Source: an uncultured Mailhella sp. | GTDB taxonomy: Bacteria; Desulfobacterota; Desulfovibrionia; Desulfovibrionales; Desulfovibrionaceae | Assembly (NCBI GenBank): GCA_944323575.1 | Contig: CALUTB010000005.1 | Location: 1-54,377 of the forward strand | Length of the DNA: 54,377 nt | Reading direction: 5' to 3' | Shown: in pieces, positions 44,208 through 54,296 of the stretch | Layout: each line of letters begins with the position of its first letter | How positions within the stretch are numbered: the stretch's first letter is position 1 | Position numbers and translations under genes: made by a program | The notes under the pieces: model-generated | The model's input: the letters and a program-made list of their open reading frames with translations, nothing else | Told to the model about the DNA's origin: nothing | Database searches by the model: none

Positions 44208-44511
44208 AAAATTTCAGTTCTACCATGCTCTTATTGTATTATTTTAGATAATTATTGTGCAATTTTCGTCCGCACCGAGCTCATTTTTTATCCGCACATA
44301 TCATCGAGCTTCAACGAAACACAAAGAGAACATAAGAATATAACTTATTGTAATTATATAAAATATAAATAATGACGAGAATTAAATGGAAATCCAGGGA
44401 ACAAAGACAACTTCCCTTTGTCAAACGGAAAAAAATAGTCTATATTGCGTCCAGCAGAACAGCTCTGCCGGTATTTTCGTCCGCTCCAGCGGAAAAAGGA
44501 TCTTCCCTAAC
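44208..44511. other. AT-rich intergenic region before the phosphoesterase gene
   Basis: No gene is supported. The sequence at about 44230-44380 is markedly AT-rich (including TATATAAAATATAAATAATG) and probably holds the promoter for the downstream pair. It may still include mobile-element DNA. Confidence 0.4.
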
Positions 44512-45288
44512 ATGTCAAGCCCCGTTCCGGAATCAGCTCCGTACATTCCGAGCTGTTCCTCTCCGTCGGCGCGTTTTACACGCATTGCCGGCTCCACGGA
44601 CGCAGAAGAACAACCCTCTCCAGGGCGTCTCTGGGTCGTGCTCGGCGACGTCCACGGCTGCATCCGCCGTGTGAGGGATATCCCTGAACTGGGACAAGCG
44701 GCCGGAGTCATTCTTACCGGTGATCTGACCAATCTGGGAGGCGTCGCCGCCGCCCGCAGAGTGATCGAGGCCTTTCACGCCGTCAATCCCGTCATTCTTG
44801 CCCAGATCGGCAACATGGACCGCGCGGAAGTCAATGACTGGCTTGATGAGAAAGGCATCAATCTGCATCGCAACGTGCGTGAACTCGCCCCGGACGTCGC
44901 ACTGCTCGGCGTGGGCGGTTCCACATTCAGCCCCTTTGGAACACCATCGGAATTTCCAGAAGCACGTTTTTCAGAATGGCTGGAGGAACTTGCGCGCCGC
45001 GCTGCCGGCTACAGGGAACTGGTGCTGGCCGCCCACAATCCTCCGTACAACACGATCTGTGACCGTATTGACAGTGGTCTTCATGTCGGCTCCACCGCCA
45101 TACGGGATTTTATAGAGGAATATCAACCCGCCGCCTGCCTGTGCGGGCACATTCACGAATCAGCAGGAATGCAGCGCGTCGGACGCACACTCGTCGTCAA
45201 CCCCGGAGCGTTCTCCACCGGGGGATACGCCCTGCTTACGCTCTCAGATACGGGCATCAAGGCAGCTTTGCGCAGACTTGAGAGCTGA
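44512..45288 (+). CDS. Metallophosphoesterase family protein
   Basis: This calcineurin-like phosphoesterase has 258 residues from the ATG at 44512. Metal-site motifs occur in order: GDVHG, GDLTNLGG, GNMDRAEV (Asn), LAAHNPPYN and CGHIHES. This matches the YfcE/TTHA0625-like branch, whose members hydrolyse phosphodiesters of unknown identity. An in-frame ATG at 44386 would add 42 poorly conserved residues and is less likely. It precedes the RNase E/G gene by 41 bases in the same direction, so they may be co-transcribed. Confidence 0.85.
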   Translation: MSSPVPESAPYIPSCSSPSARFTRIAGSTDAEEQPSPGRLWVVLGDVHGCIRRVRDIPELGQAAGVILTGDLTNLGGVAAARRVIEAFHAVNPVILAQIGNMDRAEVNDWLDEKGINLHRNVRELAPDVALLGVGGSTFSPFGTPSEFPEARFSEWLEELARRAAGYRELVLAAHNPPYNTICDRIDSGLHVGSTAIRDFIEEYQPAACLCGHIHESAGMQRVGRTLVVNPGAFSTGGYALLTLSDTGIKAALRRLES

Positions 45289-45329
45289 CGCCGCACGCTG
45301 ATGTCGCATTAAAAATTTTTGAGGATCAC

Positions 45330-48300
45330 ATGAGTCAGAATCCCGCTCTTTCAGAAGAGAATACAGAAGAAATCAAAACTGCCAGACCCCGCCGTACCAG
45401 AAAGGCCGCAACCGATGTGACCGACGCTCCCGCTGAAGAAAAAAAGACCGTCCGCAGACGCCGGACGACCTCGATCGACGCGGAAGGCGCAGGTCAGGAG
45501 AGTGGCTCTGAAACCAAGAAGCCCCGCCGCCGTACGGTAAAGAAGAATACGGCCGCGGAAAACGCTCCGGCCGCCGAGGCTTCCGAACAGACAGAAGCAA
45601 ATACCGAAACGGCACAGGATGCGCCCGCCGCACCGGCACGCAAAACCCGTTCCCGCAAAACTCCCTCCCGCAGCAGGGCCGGATCCGGCAAGGAGCCGAC
45701 TCCCGAGGAAATCGTTCATCTCGGCTCTGCGCTGGTGCTCGACGACATGATTCCGCCCGCCTCCCTTACGACGGACGTGCCTGAGGAAAAGCCCGCTCCC
45801 GAGAAGAAACGCCGCACGAAAAAAATCTCATTGGAGGCGGAAACGCCGGCCCTGCCAACGACGGCATCCGAGTCTGTCACGGACTCCTCCCCTGCTGCCA
45901 TGACGGAATCCGCGGCCATGGAACAGAGCGTACACGAGGAAGCCGAAGAAGAATCCCCCGCTCCCGAAAAAAAGCGTCGCGTACGCCGTTCCGGCCGAAA
46001 GTCGGCGAAGTCTGAAATCGAAACATCATCCGTTGAAGACGTCATCCATCTCGGTTCCGCTCTGGTGCTCGACGACATGATCCCCCCCTTCTCCCTGACC
46101 TTGGAGGAGCAGGGTGACGAAGATACCCGGTCCGCGGCCGAGAAGAACCGCCGCACACGCCGTACCGTCAAAGCCCGCGATCTCCAGCACGGACAGGAAA
46201 AATCTGTTGAGGACAAAAAGACCGCCGACGACAATATCGGCAACAGATCCGACGAATTCACGGAACATGGCGGAGAGGAAAACGACCAGACTTGGTTCGA
46301 CGACGGCGTCGTCACCAACATTCTGCCTTATCCCGGAGAATTTCCTGAAGATACCCGCTCCCGTTCCCGCAAGAGCCGCCGGAACCGCGATGCTCAGCCC
46401 GTGTCCAACGGCTCTCCCTATCTGCCCGGTTCCTATCAGCAGGGATTCTACGATCAGTCCCAGTCACTTGTCTCCGACAGTCCCTTCGGCAGTCGCAACA
46501 ATCGCAAGAACCGAAAAAACCGTCGCAATCAGCAGCACGTCCTCGCTCTTCCCGACGATTTCGACTTCAATGCCGCGATGCTGAACGACAGCGTACTCGG
46601 CGTAGCCCTCGGACGTCACGAGGAGGACTTTCTGCCCGAAGATGACGGTCCTCAGCCCGCTCTGCCCGACCAGCCCGTAGCTCTGCCCCTTTCCACGGGC
46701 GAACTGGCCGAAGAAGACCTGGCCGCTCTTGACGCTGCGGTGAACGGAAACCGCATCGACATGCCCTCGCCTTCTTCCCAGAAGGAAGGCCGACAGAACC
46801 GCAGGAACAAAAAGGTACAGAAGGAAGAAAAAAGCGCGCCGCGTACCGAGAAAAAGGGCGATGCGGAAGAAACGGCACATCCCAAGCGTGTGCTGTACGT
46901 AAGCGTCGTGCAGGGCGAACAAGTGGAGGTCGTCATCACCGAAGACGGCCAGCTCACCGAGTATTTCGTGGAGATGGCCCATCAGGTCAAAATCCGCGGC
47001 AATATCTACAAGGGTGTCATCAACAACATCGACACCAATCTTCAGGCCGCCTTTGTGAATTTCGGCAACGGCAAGAACGGATTTCTTCAGATCGATGAAG
47101 TACATCCTGAATACTACCTGGTGCCGCACGATCCCACCCACGGTCCCAAGTACCCTCCCATCCAGAAAGTATTGAAGGTCGGTCAGGAAGTGCTGGTACA
47201 GGTCGTCAAGGAACCTTCCGGCACAAAAGGGGCCTTCCTCACCACCTGGATATCCATTGCCGGACGCTTTCTCGTACTGACTCCCGGTCAGGAACAGATC
47301 GGTGTCTCTCGCAAGGTGGAGGATCCCGAAGAACGCGCCCGCCTCAAGGACCTTCTGAACGGCATTCAGCCCGGTGAAAACATGGGCGTCATCATCCGCA
47401 CGGCCAGCGAGGGGGCGAGCAAGGCCAGCATCCAGCAGGACCTGCAGTATCTCAAGAAACTCTGGAAGGACATCCAGAAGAAGGCTCCGACGGAAAAGTC
47501 TCCGTCCCTCATCTATCAGGAAGCCGATCTCGCCACGCGCTCCGTCCGCGACTATCTGTCCGAAGACATCGTGGAAATATGGACGGACGACGAAGCCACC
47601 AAGGAACGTGTGGAAGAAATCGCATCGCTCATCTTTCCCGACAGAGCCGGTGACATCGTCAAGCTGCACAAGGATCCCCGTCAGAGCATGTGGGAGCGTT
47701 TCAATCTGCTCAAGCAGCTTGAAACCGTGACCAGCAGGGAAGTCGTCCTTCCCTCCGGCGGACGTCTCGTTTTCGACCAGACAGAGGCACTCATGGCCAT
47801 CGACATCAACTCCGGCAAGACGCAGGGCAAGACAAACTTCGAGGCCATGGTCTTCCGTACCAACATGGAGGCGGCCGAAGCCATCGCACGACATCTGCGC
47901 CTCAGAGACATCGGCGGTCAGGTAGTCATCGATTTCATCGAAATGCGCGACAAAAATCACTGCCGCGAAGTAGAGCGCACCCTCCGCAATGCCATGCACA
48001 AGGACCGCGCCCGTCATGACGTCGGCCACATGAGTTCCTTCGGTCTGCTGGAACTCGTGCGTCAGCGCACCGGCACTTCAGCCATCTCCATTTCCTGCGA
48101 GCCATGTCCCTACTGTCATGGTACGGGCGTACGCCGCAACATGGAATGGCAGTCCCTTCAGGCCCTGCGCGATCTGCAGAGCAAGCTGTGCCGCAGCCTC
48201 GACAACGGAAAGGGAAAGAAAAACGAGAAGTCTTCCGAGTCTTCCACCTTCATTTATGAAAGCGATACGGAGCTTGCCCTGTACCTGCTCAACCGCAAAC

Positions 48301-48362
48301 GCGACCGCATAGCGGCGCTTGAGGAAAAATACGGGGTACATATAGAAATCCGGCTGAAATAA
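45330..48362 (+). CDS. rne: Ribonuclease E/G with a long disordered N-terminal extension
   Basis: This endoribonuclease of RNA turnover and rRNA processing has 1010 residues. The catalytic core starts near residue 518: S1 region KRVLYVSVVQGEQVEVVITEDG onward, FVNFGNGKNGFLQIDEVHPEYY, DNase I-like LMAIDINSGKTQGK, VIDFIEMRD, and the zinc link CEPCPYCHGTG. Residues 1-515 are low-complexity, rich in Arg/Lys/Glu/Pro, with runs such as RKNRKNRRN. HLGSALVLDDMIPP occurs twice exactly (130-143 and 240-253). In E. coli RNase E the disordered scaffold is C-terminal; here it is N-terminal. It may recruit partners or RNA. Confidence 0.93.
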   Translation: MSQNPALSEENTEEIKTARPRRTRKAATDVTDAPAEEKKTVRRRRTTSIDAEGAGQESGSETKKPRRRTVKKNTAAENAPAAEASEQTEANTETAQDAPAAPARKTRSRKTPSRSRAGSGKEPTPEEIVHLGSALVLDDMIPPASLTTDVPEEKPAPEKKRRTKKISLEAETPALPTTASESVTDSSPAAMTESAAMEQSVHEEAEEESPAPEKKRRVRRSGRKSAKSEIETSSVEDVIHLGSALVLDDMIPPFSLTLEEQGDEDTRSAAEKNRRTRRTVKARDLQHGQEKSVEDKKTADDNIGNRSDEFTEHGGEENDQTWFDDGVVTNILPYPGEFPEDTRSRSRKSRRNRDAQPVSNGSPYLPGSYQQGFYDQSQSLVSDSPFGSRNNRKNRKNRRNQQHVLALPDDFDFNAAMLNDSVLGVALGRHEEDFLPEDDGPQPALPDQPVALPLSTGELAEEDLAALDAAVNGNRIDMPSPSSQKEGRQNRRNKKVQKEEKSAPRTEKKGDAEETAHPKRVLYVSVVQGEQVEVVITEDGQLTEYFVEMAHQVKIRGNIYKGVINNIDTNLQAAFVNFGNGKNGFLQIDEVHPEYYLVPHDPTHGPKYPPIQKVLKVGQEVLVQVVKEPSGTKGAFLTTWISIAGRFLVLTPGQEQIGVSRKVEDPEERARLKDLLNGIQPGENMGVIIRTASEGASKASIQQDLQYLKKLWKDIQKKAPTEKSPSLIYQEADLATRSVRDYLSEDIVEIWTDDEATKERVEEIASLIFPDRAGDIVKLHKDPRQSMWERFNLLKQLETVTSREVVLPSGGRLVFDQTEALMAIDINSGKTQGKTNFEAMVFRTNMEAAEAIARHLRLRDIGGQVVIDFIEMRDKNHCREVERTLRNAMHKDRARHDVGHMSSFGLLELVRQRTGTSAISISCEPCPYCHGTGVRRNMEWQSLQALRDLQSKLCRSLDNGKGKKNEKSSESSTFIYESDTELALYLLNRKRDRIAALEEKYGVHIEIRLK

Positions 48363-48366
48363 CCGC

Positions 48367-48402
48367 CAAAGGCCCCGTCTCTGGTGAGAACGGGGCCTTT
48401 CC
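48367..48402 (+). terminator. Terminator of the RNase E/G gene
   Basis: AAAGGCCCCGT and ACGGGGCCTTT enclose an 11-base loop and are followed by CCTTTCC. It lies right after the stop codon. Confidence 0.75.
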
Positions 48403-48418
48403 TTTCCAGGATACGTCC

Positions 48419-48904
48419 ATGCTGAAAACCATAGCCGTCCTTTTTCTGCTCGCCCTCTGCGGCTTCTACTTCTATCAGAAGCAGCAGACGGAAACGCCTC
48501 TTGATCCGTCTTCCGTCAGAATCGTGGACGAGTCAGCCCTGCAGGCGCTGAAAGACAGGCTTCCCGCCGTTATCTTCGAAAAGGACATCATGCCCTCCAT
48601 CGAACGCAACAGAAACGGCGGACTGACCCCGAATGAACTCAATGCACTGCTCGACAGGCTGGAGACCATAGGACACGCGCTCGGAGACTCGGCCACAGAA
48701 GCCGTCAACCAAGCCGGTCATGCCATTGCCCCCGACCTGTTTCCAAGAAAGACTCTGGCTGAAACCCTGGCAGAGGCCGGAGCCGAAGGTGCCAGAAGCG
48801 CGCTGCCCGTCATCAAGGATCTGGCTGAAGACCTGCTGCATGCCCTTACGACCGCTCTTTCCGTTCTTTTCGACAAGGCGGCCGACCTCATGCAGGGCAC
48901 ATGA
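48419..48904 (+). CDS. Small membrane-anchored hypothetical protein
   Basis: This 161-residue protein has one N-terminal hydrophobic segment (IAVLFLLALCGFYFY), acting as a signal anchor or uncleaved signal. The remainder is helical: KDLPAVIFEKDI-like text, LTPNELNALLDRLETIGHALG, and SALPVIKDLAEDLLHALTTALSVLF. I do not recognise a family. It starts at 48419 just after the RNase terminator, with AGGA upstream, and may be read through from it. Confidence 0.6.
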   Translation: MLKTIAVLFLLALCGFYFYQKQQTETPLDPSSVRIVDESALQALKDRLPAVIFEKDIMPSIERNRNGGLTPNELNALLDRLETIGHALGDSATEAVNQAGHAIAPDLFPRKTLAETLAEAGAEGARSALPVIKDLAEDLLHALTTALSVLFDKAADLMQGT

Positions 48905-49237
48905 TGCGACATGGTTCTTCGATGCGTACGCGGGACAGACGACTCCGCTCCCGTCAAAAGCACACATGCTCCGGCAAATGTCCGATCCGACCGAAATCCA
49001 TATTAAAAAAGAAAGCGGGCACAGCATGCTGTTTCCCGCCGGCTCCCCGCGTCCTTCAACGCGCGTGCATATCATCCTCCGACAATCAGCCTGTCGCCGG
49101 AGGTATCCATCCGAAAGAATGTTTTCTCCTTCCTCATCATCCGCACATGAGCGAACATTCCTCCGGGAAGGCCGTTTCTGTCAGGATCCGGCCTTCCCTG
49201 AAAAGGAATTACCGTTGAGAAGCATGAGGACTCTGCC
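48905..49237. other. Intergenic region with a hairpin, no gene
   Basis: No coding frame is supported. GGGAAGGCCG (49165-49174) and CGGCCTTCCC (49189-49198) form a perfect 10-bp stem with a 14-base loop, between the convergent genes. No T-tract follows on either strand. Confidence 0.5.
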
Positions 49238-49657
49238 CTACTTTGCCGCCGCTTCACGAGCCATGGCGCGCTTTTCCCAAAGCTTCATGTCCTTCATCTT
49301 CTGGCGCCGGGCACGCTGAAGTTCCTTGCAGGTGAGGGGCGTACCTTTCTTGAAGCCCCACTTGGCGCGATAGGAAGCAGCATCAAGACCATGCAGAATG
49401 AGATGCTTCTTGGTGATGACCTTGAAGGTCTTGCCGCATTCAAGGCAGACAATGCTCTTTTCCTTGATGGAACGCTTGGGGTCAATGGCTGGAGCTTCCG
49501 CAGCAGGACAGGCTTCTTCAGTTTCCTCACTGCAATCCAGTTTCTTGAGTTTGCTGGCAAGAGAAGAAATCATTTCCGCCATTTCATCTTCCGACATCAC
49601 GCGGACGGAAGCCTGAGCCTTGACCAGTTCTATAGCATGCTTGAGATAATCTTCCAC
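49238..49657 (-). CDS. MucR/Ros-family zinc-finger transcriptional regulator
   Basis: This 139-residue DNA-binding protein uses a GTG start at 49657, preceded by AAGGAGG; the upstream open frame has no site. The N-terminus MEDYLKHAIELVKAQASVRVMS is typical of Desulfovibrio MucR/Ros proteins. The C2H2-like finger is CLECGKTFKVITKKHLILHG, followed by the conserved YRAKWGFKKGTPLTCKELQRARR. MucR proteins bind AT-rich targets and act as global, H-NS-like regulators in alphaproteobacteria. Targets here are unknown. Confidence 0.9.
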   Translation of the reverse strand: MEDYLKHAIELVKAQASVRVMSEDEMAEMISSLASKLKKLDCSEETEEACPAAEAPAIDPKRSIKEKSIVCLECGKTFKVITKKHLILHGLDAASYRAKWGFKKGTPLTCKELQRARRQKMKDMKLWEKRAMAREAAAK

Positions 49658-50218
49658 AGGGAACCTCCTTATAAAAAAGTAATATATCCTATGTAAGCGC
49701 AATCTAAACTTCTGTCAAATGCAGAAAAAAAAGAAAGACTTCAAAAATAAAAGAATTATGCGTCCGCCTTTCCTAGTGCCGCAATGAAATTCGAGAATAC
49801 ATAGCCTGATGTGGCATGAGGCTGTTTCTGAAAAAAGAAAAGAAAAACGACATCCCCAGGATGATTCAGAAGCCGGATGACGTACATGGATGAACGGACT
49901 CATGCAGTATCGCTGCAAAGATGAAACAGTTGCCGGATGTCATCCTCCCATAGATAAGCTTTACCCGGAAAAAGACTCTTTTCACCCGCCAGTGCATCAA
50001 TGAACAATATATGAAGACCATATTCGATAATAATATACCATCCACGCCATATAAAGGGGCCGGCAGGAGTCGTCTCGGCGCAGCCGAATCCTTGCTTGAT
50101 GGTCTTCCGTCGACCCCCGTCCGCCGTTCCGCAAACGTCTCGCTCTCCGTTCCCGGCATCAAAGACGGATCCTCCCTTAAAAAGAATCCGAAGGAACCGT
50201 CGGCAGCTTGAAGATATG
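49658..50218. other. Intergenic region upstream of mucR
   Basis: No gene is supported in this 560-base interval. It contains A-rich stretches near 49720-49750 and 49835-49850, consistent with the mucR promoter and possible autoregulation at AT-rich DNA. Short open frames show no family resemblance. Confidence 0.4.
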
Positions 50219-50246
50219 AAAAAAGGAAGGACACCCGTCCTTCCCT
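50219..50246 (-). terminator. Terminator of thyX
   Basis: GGAAGGAC (50225-50232) and GTCCTTCC (50237-50244) form an 8-bp stem with an ACCC loop. On the minus strand it is followed by TTTTTTC. It lies about 20 bases after the thyX stop. Confidence 0.85.
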
Positions 50247-50266
50247 CTTGGTCCCTTCCGGGTAGG

Positions 50267-50998
50267 CTAGCGTTGCTCCGGCAGAGGGTAGCGCCCGCAG
50301 GTAAACTTCTCTCCTTCAGGACAGTAACCGAGTCTCTCGCATCTGGCTCCCGCATGACGAAATACCTCCGGCAGTACTTCCCGGCACAGCGTCAGCATGG
50401 ATCTGGCCACGCCACGGATTTCCCACTGAGCGCGGGTACAGCAGCGGTGCTCGAAAAAATTGAGCAGAGTACGGCAGTTCATGGTTACGACAATGCTTGA
50501 TGCCGCGGCCTGGGGAAGCACGAACCTTGCGTCCTCACAGGCGGAAGAACCTCGCCCGTCCTCTTCCAGCATCTGCTTGAGATCTCTGTAGGCTCCGCCT
50601 ACCTCATCCATGAAGGCAAGAAAGCGGGCACGGGCACGCGGATTCGTCTCAATCGCCGGAGGCATGATGAAATTCATGTCGGAAGCATCCACGTAACGCT
50701 GGCTCTGCTGGGAGTAGCTGGCAATGCGATGTCTGACCAGCTGATGCGTCAGCGCGCGCGATACTCCCGACAGTGCAAAGGTAAAGCTTACATGCTCTAT
50801 GGGACTGGCGTGACCGGACGCCATGATGTTTTCCACAAATGCTGCCTGCTTCTCTCGGCTGATCTCTCCGGAAAGAAGACGAGGCCACATATCCGCCACT
50901 TCTCCGGCATGGTAGCACTGCCGGAAGGCGGCATAGATGAGGGCCAGCGGATCCGGCGTATGTGCCAGAAGCTCTACCCGTGCCTTGACTTGAGACAT
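50267..50998 (-). CDS. thyX: Flavin-dependent thymidylate synthase
   Basis: ThyX makes dTMP from dUMP using FAD and methylene-THF. It has 243 residues. The signature RHRIASYSQQSQRY matches RHRxxS with its serine-rich continuation, HASPIEHVSFTFA carries the conserved His, and LLNFFEHRCCTRAQWEIR is the C-terminal dUMP-binding part. The ATG at 50998 follows GGAGGAG. It lies 80 bases downstream of ruvB in the same direction. Confidence 0.95.
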   Translation of the reverse strand: MSQVKARVELLAHTPDPLALIYAAFRQCYHAGEVADMWPRLLSGEISREKQAAFVENIMASGHASPIEHVSFTFALSGVSRALTHQLVRHRIASYSQQSQRYVDASDMNFIMPPAIETNPRARARFLAFMDEVGGAYRDLKQMLEEDGRGSSACEDARFVLPQAAASSIVVTMNCRTLLNFFEHRCCTRAQWEIRGVARSMLTLCREVLPEVFRHAGARCERLGYCPEGEKFTCGRYPLPEQR

Positions 50999-51080
50999 AT
51001 TCTCCTCCTGCGTGCGCAACCGTTCCGCACGTGCAGTCATCGTGCGTGATATGATGAAAGCTCTCCCGGGTTTCGTCGTG

Positions 51081-52091
51081 CTACAGCAGACTACCCTGCG
51101 AGCTGCCGCCGTACAGCCTGTTGAGATGCCGATAGGCCTTGGGCGTAGCCACACGTCCCCGGGGAGTACGGTTCAGAAAGCCGCACTGGATGAGGTATGG
51201 CTCATAAATATCCTCAATGGTGCGTATCTCCTCGGAGCATGCCACGGCCAGCGTCTTGACGCCTACGGGACCTCCGTTGAAATGGTCGATGAGCACGGAA
51301 AGGATCTTGCGATCCATCTCATCCAGTCCCGCCTCATCCACGTCAAGGCGAACCAAGGCGGCTCGGGCCTGTTCTCCGTCCACGACGCCCTGACCGTACA
51401 CGGCCGCGAAATCCCGCACGCGGCGAAGCAGACGATTGGCGATGCGCGGCGTACCGCGGGAACGACGTCCGATCTCCAGAGCGCCTTCTTCCGTCACCTT
51501 CACACCCAGTATCCTGGCCGAACGCTGCACCACACGGGAAAGCTCTTCCGGCGTATAGAACTCAAGACGGCTGATGATACCGAATCTGTCCCGAAGAGGT
51601 GAAGACAGCAGTCCGAGTCTTGTTGTTGCGCCTACCAGCGTGAAGGGTTCGATATCCAGTTTTACCGTCCTTGCTGCCGGTCCCTGGCCGATAATGAGAT
51701 CAAGCGTAAAATCCTCCATGGCCGGATACAGCACTTCCTCCACGCTGATGGGCATACGATGGATCTCATCAACAAAAAGGATGTCATGGCGGGAAAGATT
51801 GGTCAGTATGGCTGCCAGATCACCGCTGCGCTCCAGAACGGGACCGGAAGTGGTCACAAGATTCACGCCAAGCTCCGCGGCCATGATGCGGGCAAGTGTG
51901 GTTTTGCCAAGGCCGGGATTACCGTAGAACAGAACGTGATCCATGGACTGACCGCGCTCTTTCGCCGCATTCAGATACACTCGAAGATTGGCACGAAGCT
52001 CTTCCTGACCAATGAAGTCCTCCAGGCGCTGAGGACGGATATTCTCGTCGGCGCTGTCCTGCGCCATACTCTTGGGTACGAATTCTGCCAT
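51081..52091 (-). CDS. ruvB: Holliday junction branch-migration helicase RuvB
   Basis: This AAA+ motor drives Holliday junction branch migration with RuvA. It has 336 residues. [23 protein letters not shown] N-terminus, Walker [12 protein letters not shown], Walker [11 protein letters not shown], sensor 1 [18 protein letters not shown] and the C-terminal winged helix ([15 protein letters not shown]) are all present. The ATG immediately follows the ruvA TAA. Confidence 0.97.
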   Translation of the reverse strand: MAEFVPKSMAQDSADENIRPQRLEDFIGQEELRANLRVYLNAAKERGQSMDHVLFYGNPGLGKTTLARIMAAELGVNLVTTSGPVLERSGDLAAILTNLSRHDILFVDEIHRMPISVEEVLYPAMEDFTLDLIIGQGPAARTVKLDIEPFTLVGATTRLGLLSSPLRDRFGIISRLEFYTPEELSRVVQRSARILGVKVTEEGALEIGRRSRGTPRIANRLLRRVRDFAAVYGQGVVDGEQARAALVRLDVDEAGLDEMDRKILSVLIDHFNGGPVGVKTLAVACSEEIRTIEDIYEPYLIQCGFLNRTPRGRVATPKAYRHLNRLYGGSSQGSLL

Positions 52092-52700
52092 TTAGTTCTT
52101 TCCTCTGGCCAGGGCCTTCAGCACGGCCCGCAAAGCCTCGGCCACCTCAAGATCGGGATTCGCATCCAGCACTTTCCTGAGCATCTGTCCGCTCGTACTC
52201 TCGTCATAGCCCAGATTCACCAGTCCCGTCAGCGCATCGCGATACACCGTGGACGCGCCTCCAGACGCACCGGTTCCCGACATGACAGCCGTCTCTCCCT
52301 TCATCTTGTACTTCAGGTCCAGAAAAATCTGCTGCGCCGTTTTCTTTCCTATGCCGGAAACCTGTGTGAGAGCCGCCGCGTCATCCTCAGCCACGATACG
52401 GCGCAGATCATCCGGCCTGTACCTGGAGAGTATGGCGAGAGCCGTGCGCGCCCCAACACGATTGATGCCTGTAAGAAGAACAAAGGTCCGGCGCTCATCC
52501 CAGGTCGGAAATCCGAACAATTCCTGCGCATCCTCACGAACAATGAAGCTGGTATAAAAAGAGGCGACGTCTCCCTGTGCAGGAAGAGCCGACAGCGCGT
52601 GCTCCGGCAGAAAAATCTCGTATCCCACGCCTCCGGACGTGACCAGCACGCAGCTGTTCTCGGTACGCTCCAGCACCCTGCCCTCCAGATACGTAAGCAT
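52092..52700 (-). CDS. ruvA: Holliday junction-binding protein RuvA
   Basis: RuvA binds four-way junctions as a tetramer and recruits RuvB. It has 202 residues. The OB domain MLTYLEGRVLERTENSCVLV, the helix-hairpin-helix pairs LLTGINRVGARTALAIL and LTQVSGIGKKTAQQIFLDL, and the C-terminal RuvB-binding domain (ALTGLVNLGYDE) are complete. The ATG at 52700 follows AGGAGAG. ruvC is not adjacent in the window. Confidence 0.97.
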   Translation of the reverse strand: MLTYLEGRVLERTENSCVLVTSGGVGYEIFLPEHALSALPAQGDVASFYTSFIVREDAQELFGFPTWDERRTFVLLTGINRVGARTALAILSRYRPDDLRRIVAEDDAAALTQVSGIGKKTAQQIFLDLKYKMKGETAVMSGTGASGGASTVYRDALTGLVNLGYDESTSGQMLRKVLDANPDLEVAEALRAVLKALARGKN

Positions 52701-53289
52701 ATTCTCTCCTGTCGCGCATATAACAGCGCGGAATATATATATTTTTCAACAACAGAATAGCCTACTTTATTATAAGGGAAAACGCAAGAATGACTACCCG
52801 GTTCCCCGTCCCCGTTTTATCCTCACAAAACGCCATGCTGCGAACATTCCAATGCTCCGCGGCACATGCAGAGCCAGTTGTACCATCTTGCTACCCCGTA
52901 TCCTGTACAGCTTTTTCCTGCGGCACAGATCTGCCCGACCGCCATCTCCGGACAGAAAGCCGGCACCCGCCGACATCCTTCCCTCAAACACACCATTCCT
53001 ATGCCTGAACGTTACATCAGGACGGCCTATATGCACAAAACAGATAAGTATCACCCGTCGTAACGACTCATACTTCGTGACGACTTCAGCGCTGTTTAGA
53101 TGTTTATAAAAATAATATATCCACGTTGATATGTCTTTTTTATAGATATAAAGAAAAACGGATAAAACATGCATAATTTTAATTTATTAAATTGTTTTAA
53201 TATATTATAAAGATATTCACCTTTACAAGTCGTTAACATGAATTATACGTACATTAATGACAGTGTGTATTTTATCACTATTCATAGTC
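52701..53289. other. Intergenic region, AT-rich toward its right end, no gene
   Basis: No coding frame is supported. The first part probably holds the ruvA promoter (ATATATATATTTTTC near 52733-52747). From about 53095 to 53260 the DNA is strongly AT-rich and leads into a decayed permease gene. Confidence 0.45.
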
Positions 53290-54235
53290 CGCTTCATGAG
53301 CATTGAAGGTCACGGCTCTCACGCTCGGCAGCTTCCGCCCCCCTTCGTCATGTTCGGAGTCTTCCTCGAATGCACTGACATGAGCACCATCTTCATGAAT
53401 CTCGCCCGCCTGCTCACGAAAAGATCCCGGGGCAGTCCGACAAAGCGGCCATCTTCGTCAGCACGCTTTTCGATACCATTTCCGGTTCGGTACCCGCCAA
53501 TGTCTACGACATCGGAACCTTCACCATCCCGATCATGAAACGCGTCGGATATCAGCCCGGCTTTGCCGCTGCCGTAGATGCCGTTGCCCCGACCGATGAC
53601 CAGATCATGCAGCCCGTCATGGAAACCGCCGCCTTCACCATGACCGACATGAGTTATCTGAAGCATCCACGACCGCTCTTCTCCCTTCTCTACTATCTTG
53701 CACTGCTCTTCATGATCCATTTCGAGACGGTGAAATACCATCTCGGCTATCTGCCTCCGGAGCAGGTTCCCGATACCCGCAAGGTAACTCATGCGTTTGT
53801 GCTACAGCTGCCCATCGTGATGCTCATCGTCACCCTCATGTCAGGAGGCAGCATCATTTCTTCCGCCTTTGCAGCCCCCTTGTTCATTGCCATGCTCTCA
53901 TTCCTCCACGTTGAAACAAGACTCTCCCCAGACGCATCGTCAAGGCGCCGGCGCACTCCGCACGCAATTCCCTCATGATTTCCGCCGCCTGTGCATGCTC
54001 CGGCATCATCGGCTCATCACTCTGACCGGTATCGGCTATACCTTCATCAACGCCGTTACCTGTCTCGCGGGCGGCAGCCTCTTCCTGCTCATGGTGCTGC
54101 TTACCGTTACCGGTCTCATCCTCCCCTGGTACGCCGAGCATGGGGCAGAAGGTCAAGGCCGTCAACACCGTCTACCCCGACATCAAATGCGAAATGCTTC
54201 CAGGCTGCGCCCCGGCTACTCCCATGCGCTAGGTT
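53290..54235 (+). pseudogene. TRAP-TAXI fused permease, frameshifted and decayed
   Basis: Three consecutive frames read parts of one DctM/TAXI-type permease: FGVFLECTDMSTIFMNLARLLTKRSRG (from about 53345), then DTISGSVPANVYDIGTFTIPIMKRVGYQPGFAAAVDAVA with IMQPVMETAAFTMTDM and YYLALLFMIHFETVKYHLG (to about 53975), then GIGYTFINAVTCLAGGSLFLL (to about 54130). The order matches an intact TRAP permease, but at least two frameshifts and large terminal losses separate the pieces. It is not functional. Confidence 0.75.
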
Positions 54236-54296
54236 CAGGACTCATTAATTGCCAAAAGTGTAAGAAGTTCTTATTGTCGGCATAGGGAGGATGCCA

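Noticed and set aside
50240..50290. SRP (4.5S) RNA near the thyX end, suggested by a CGGAAGG-like segment
   Set aside because: The conserved tetraloop helix and flanking bulges are missing; the segment is the thyX 3' end and terminator.
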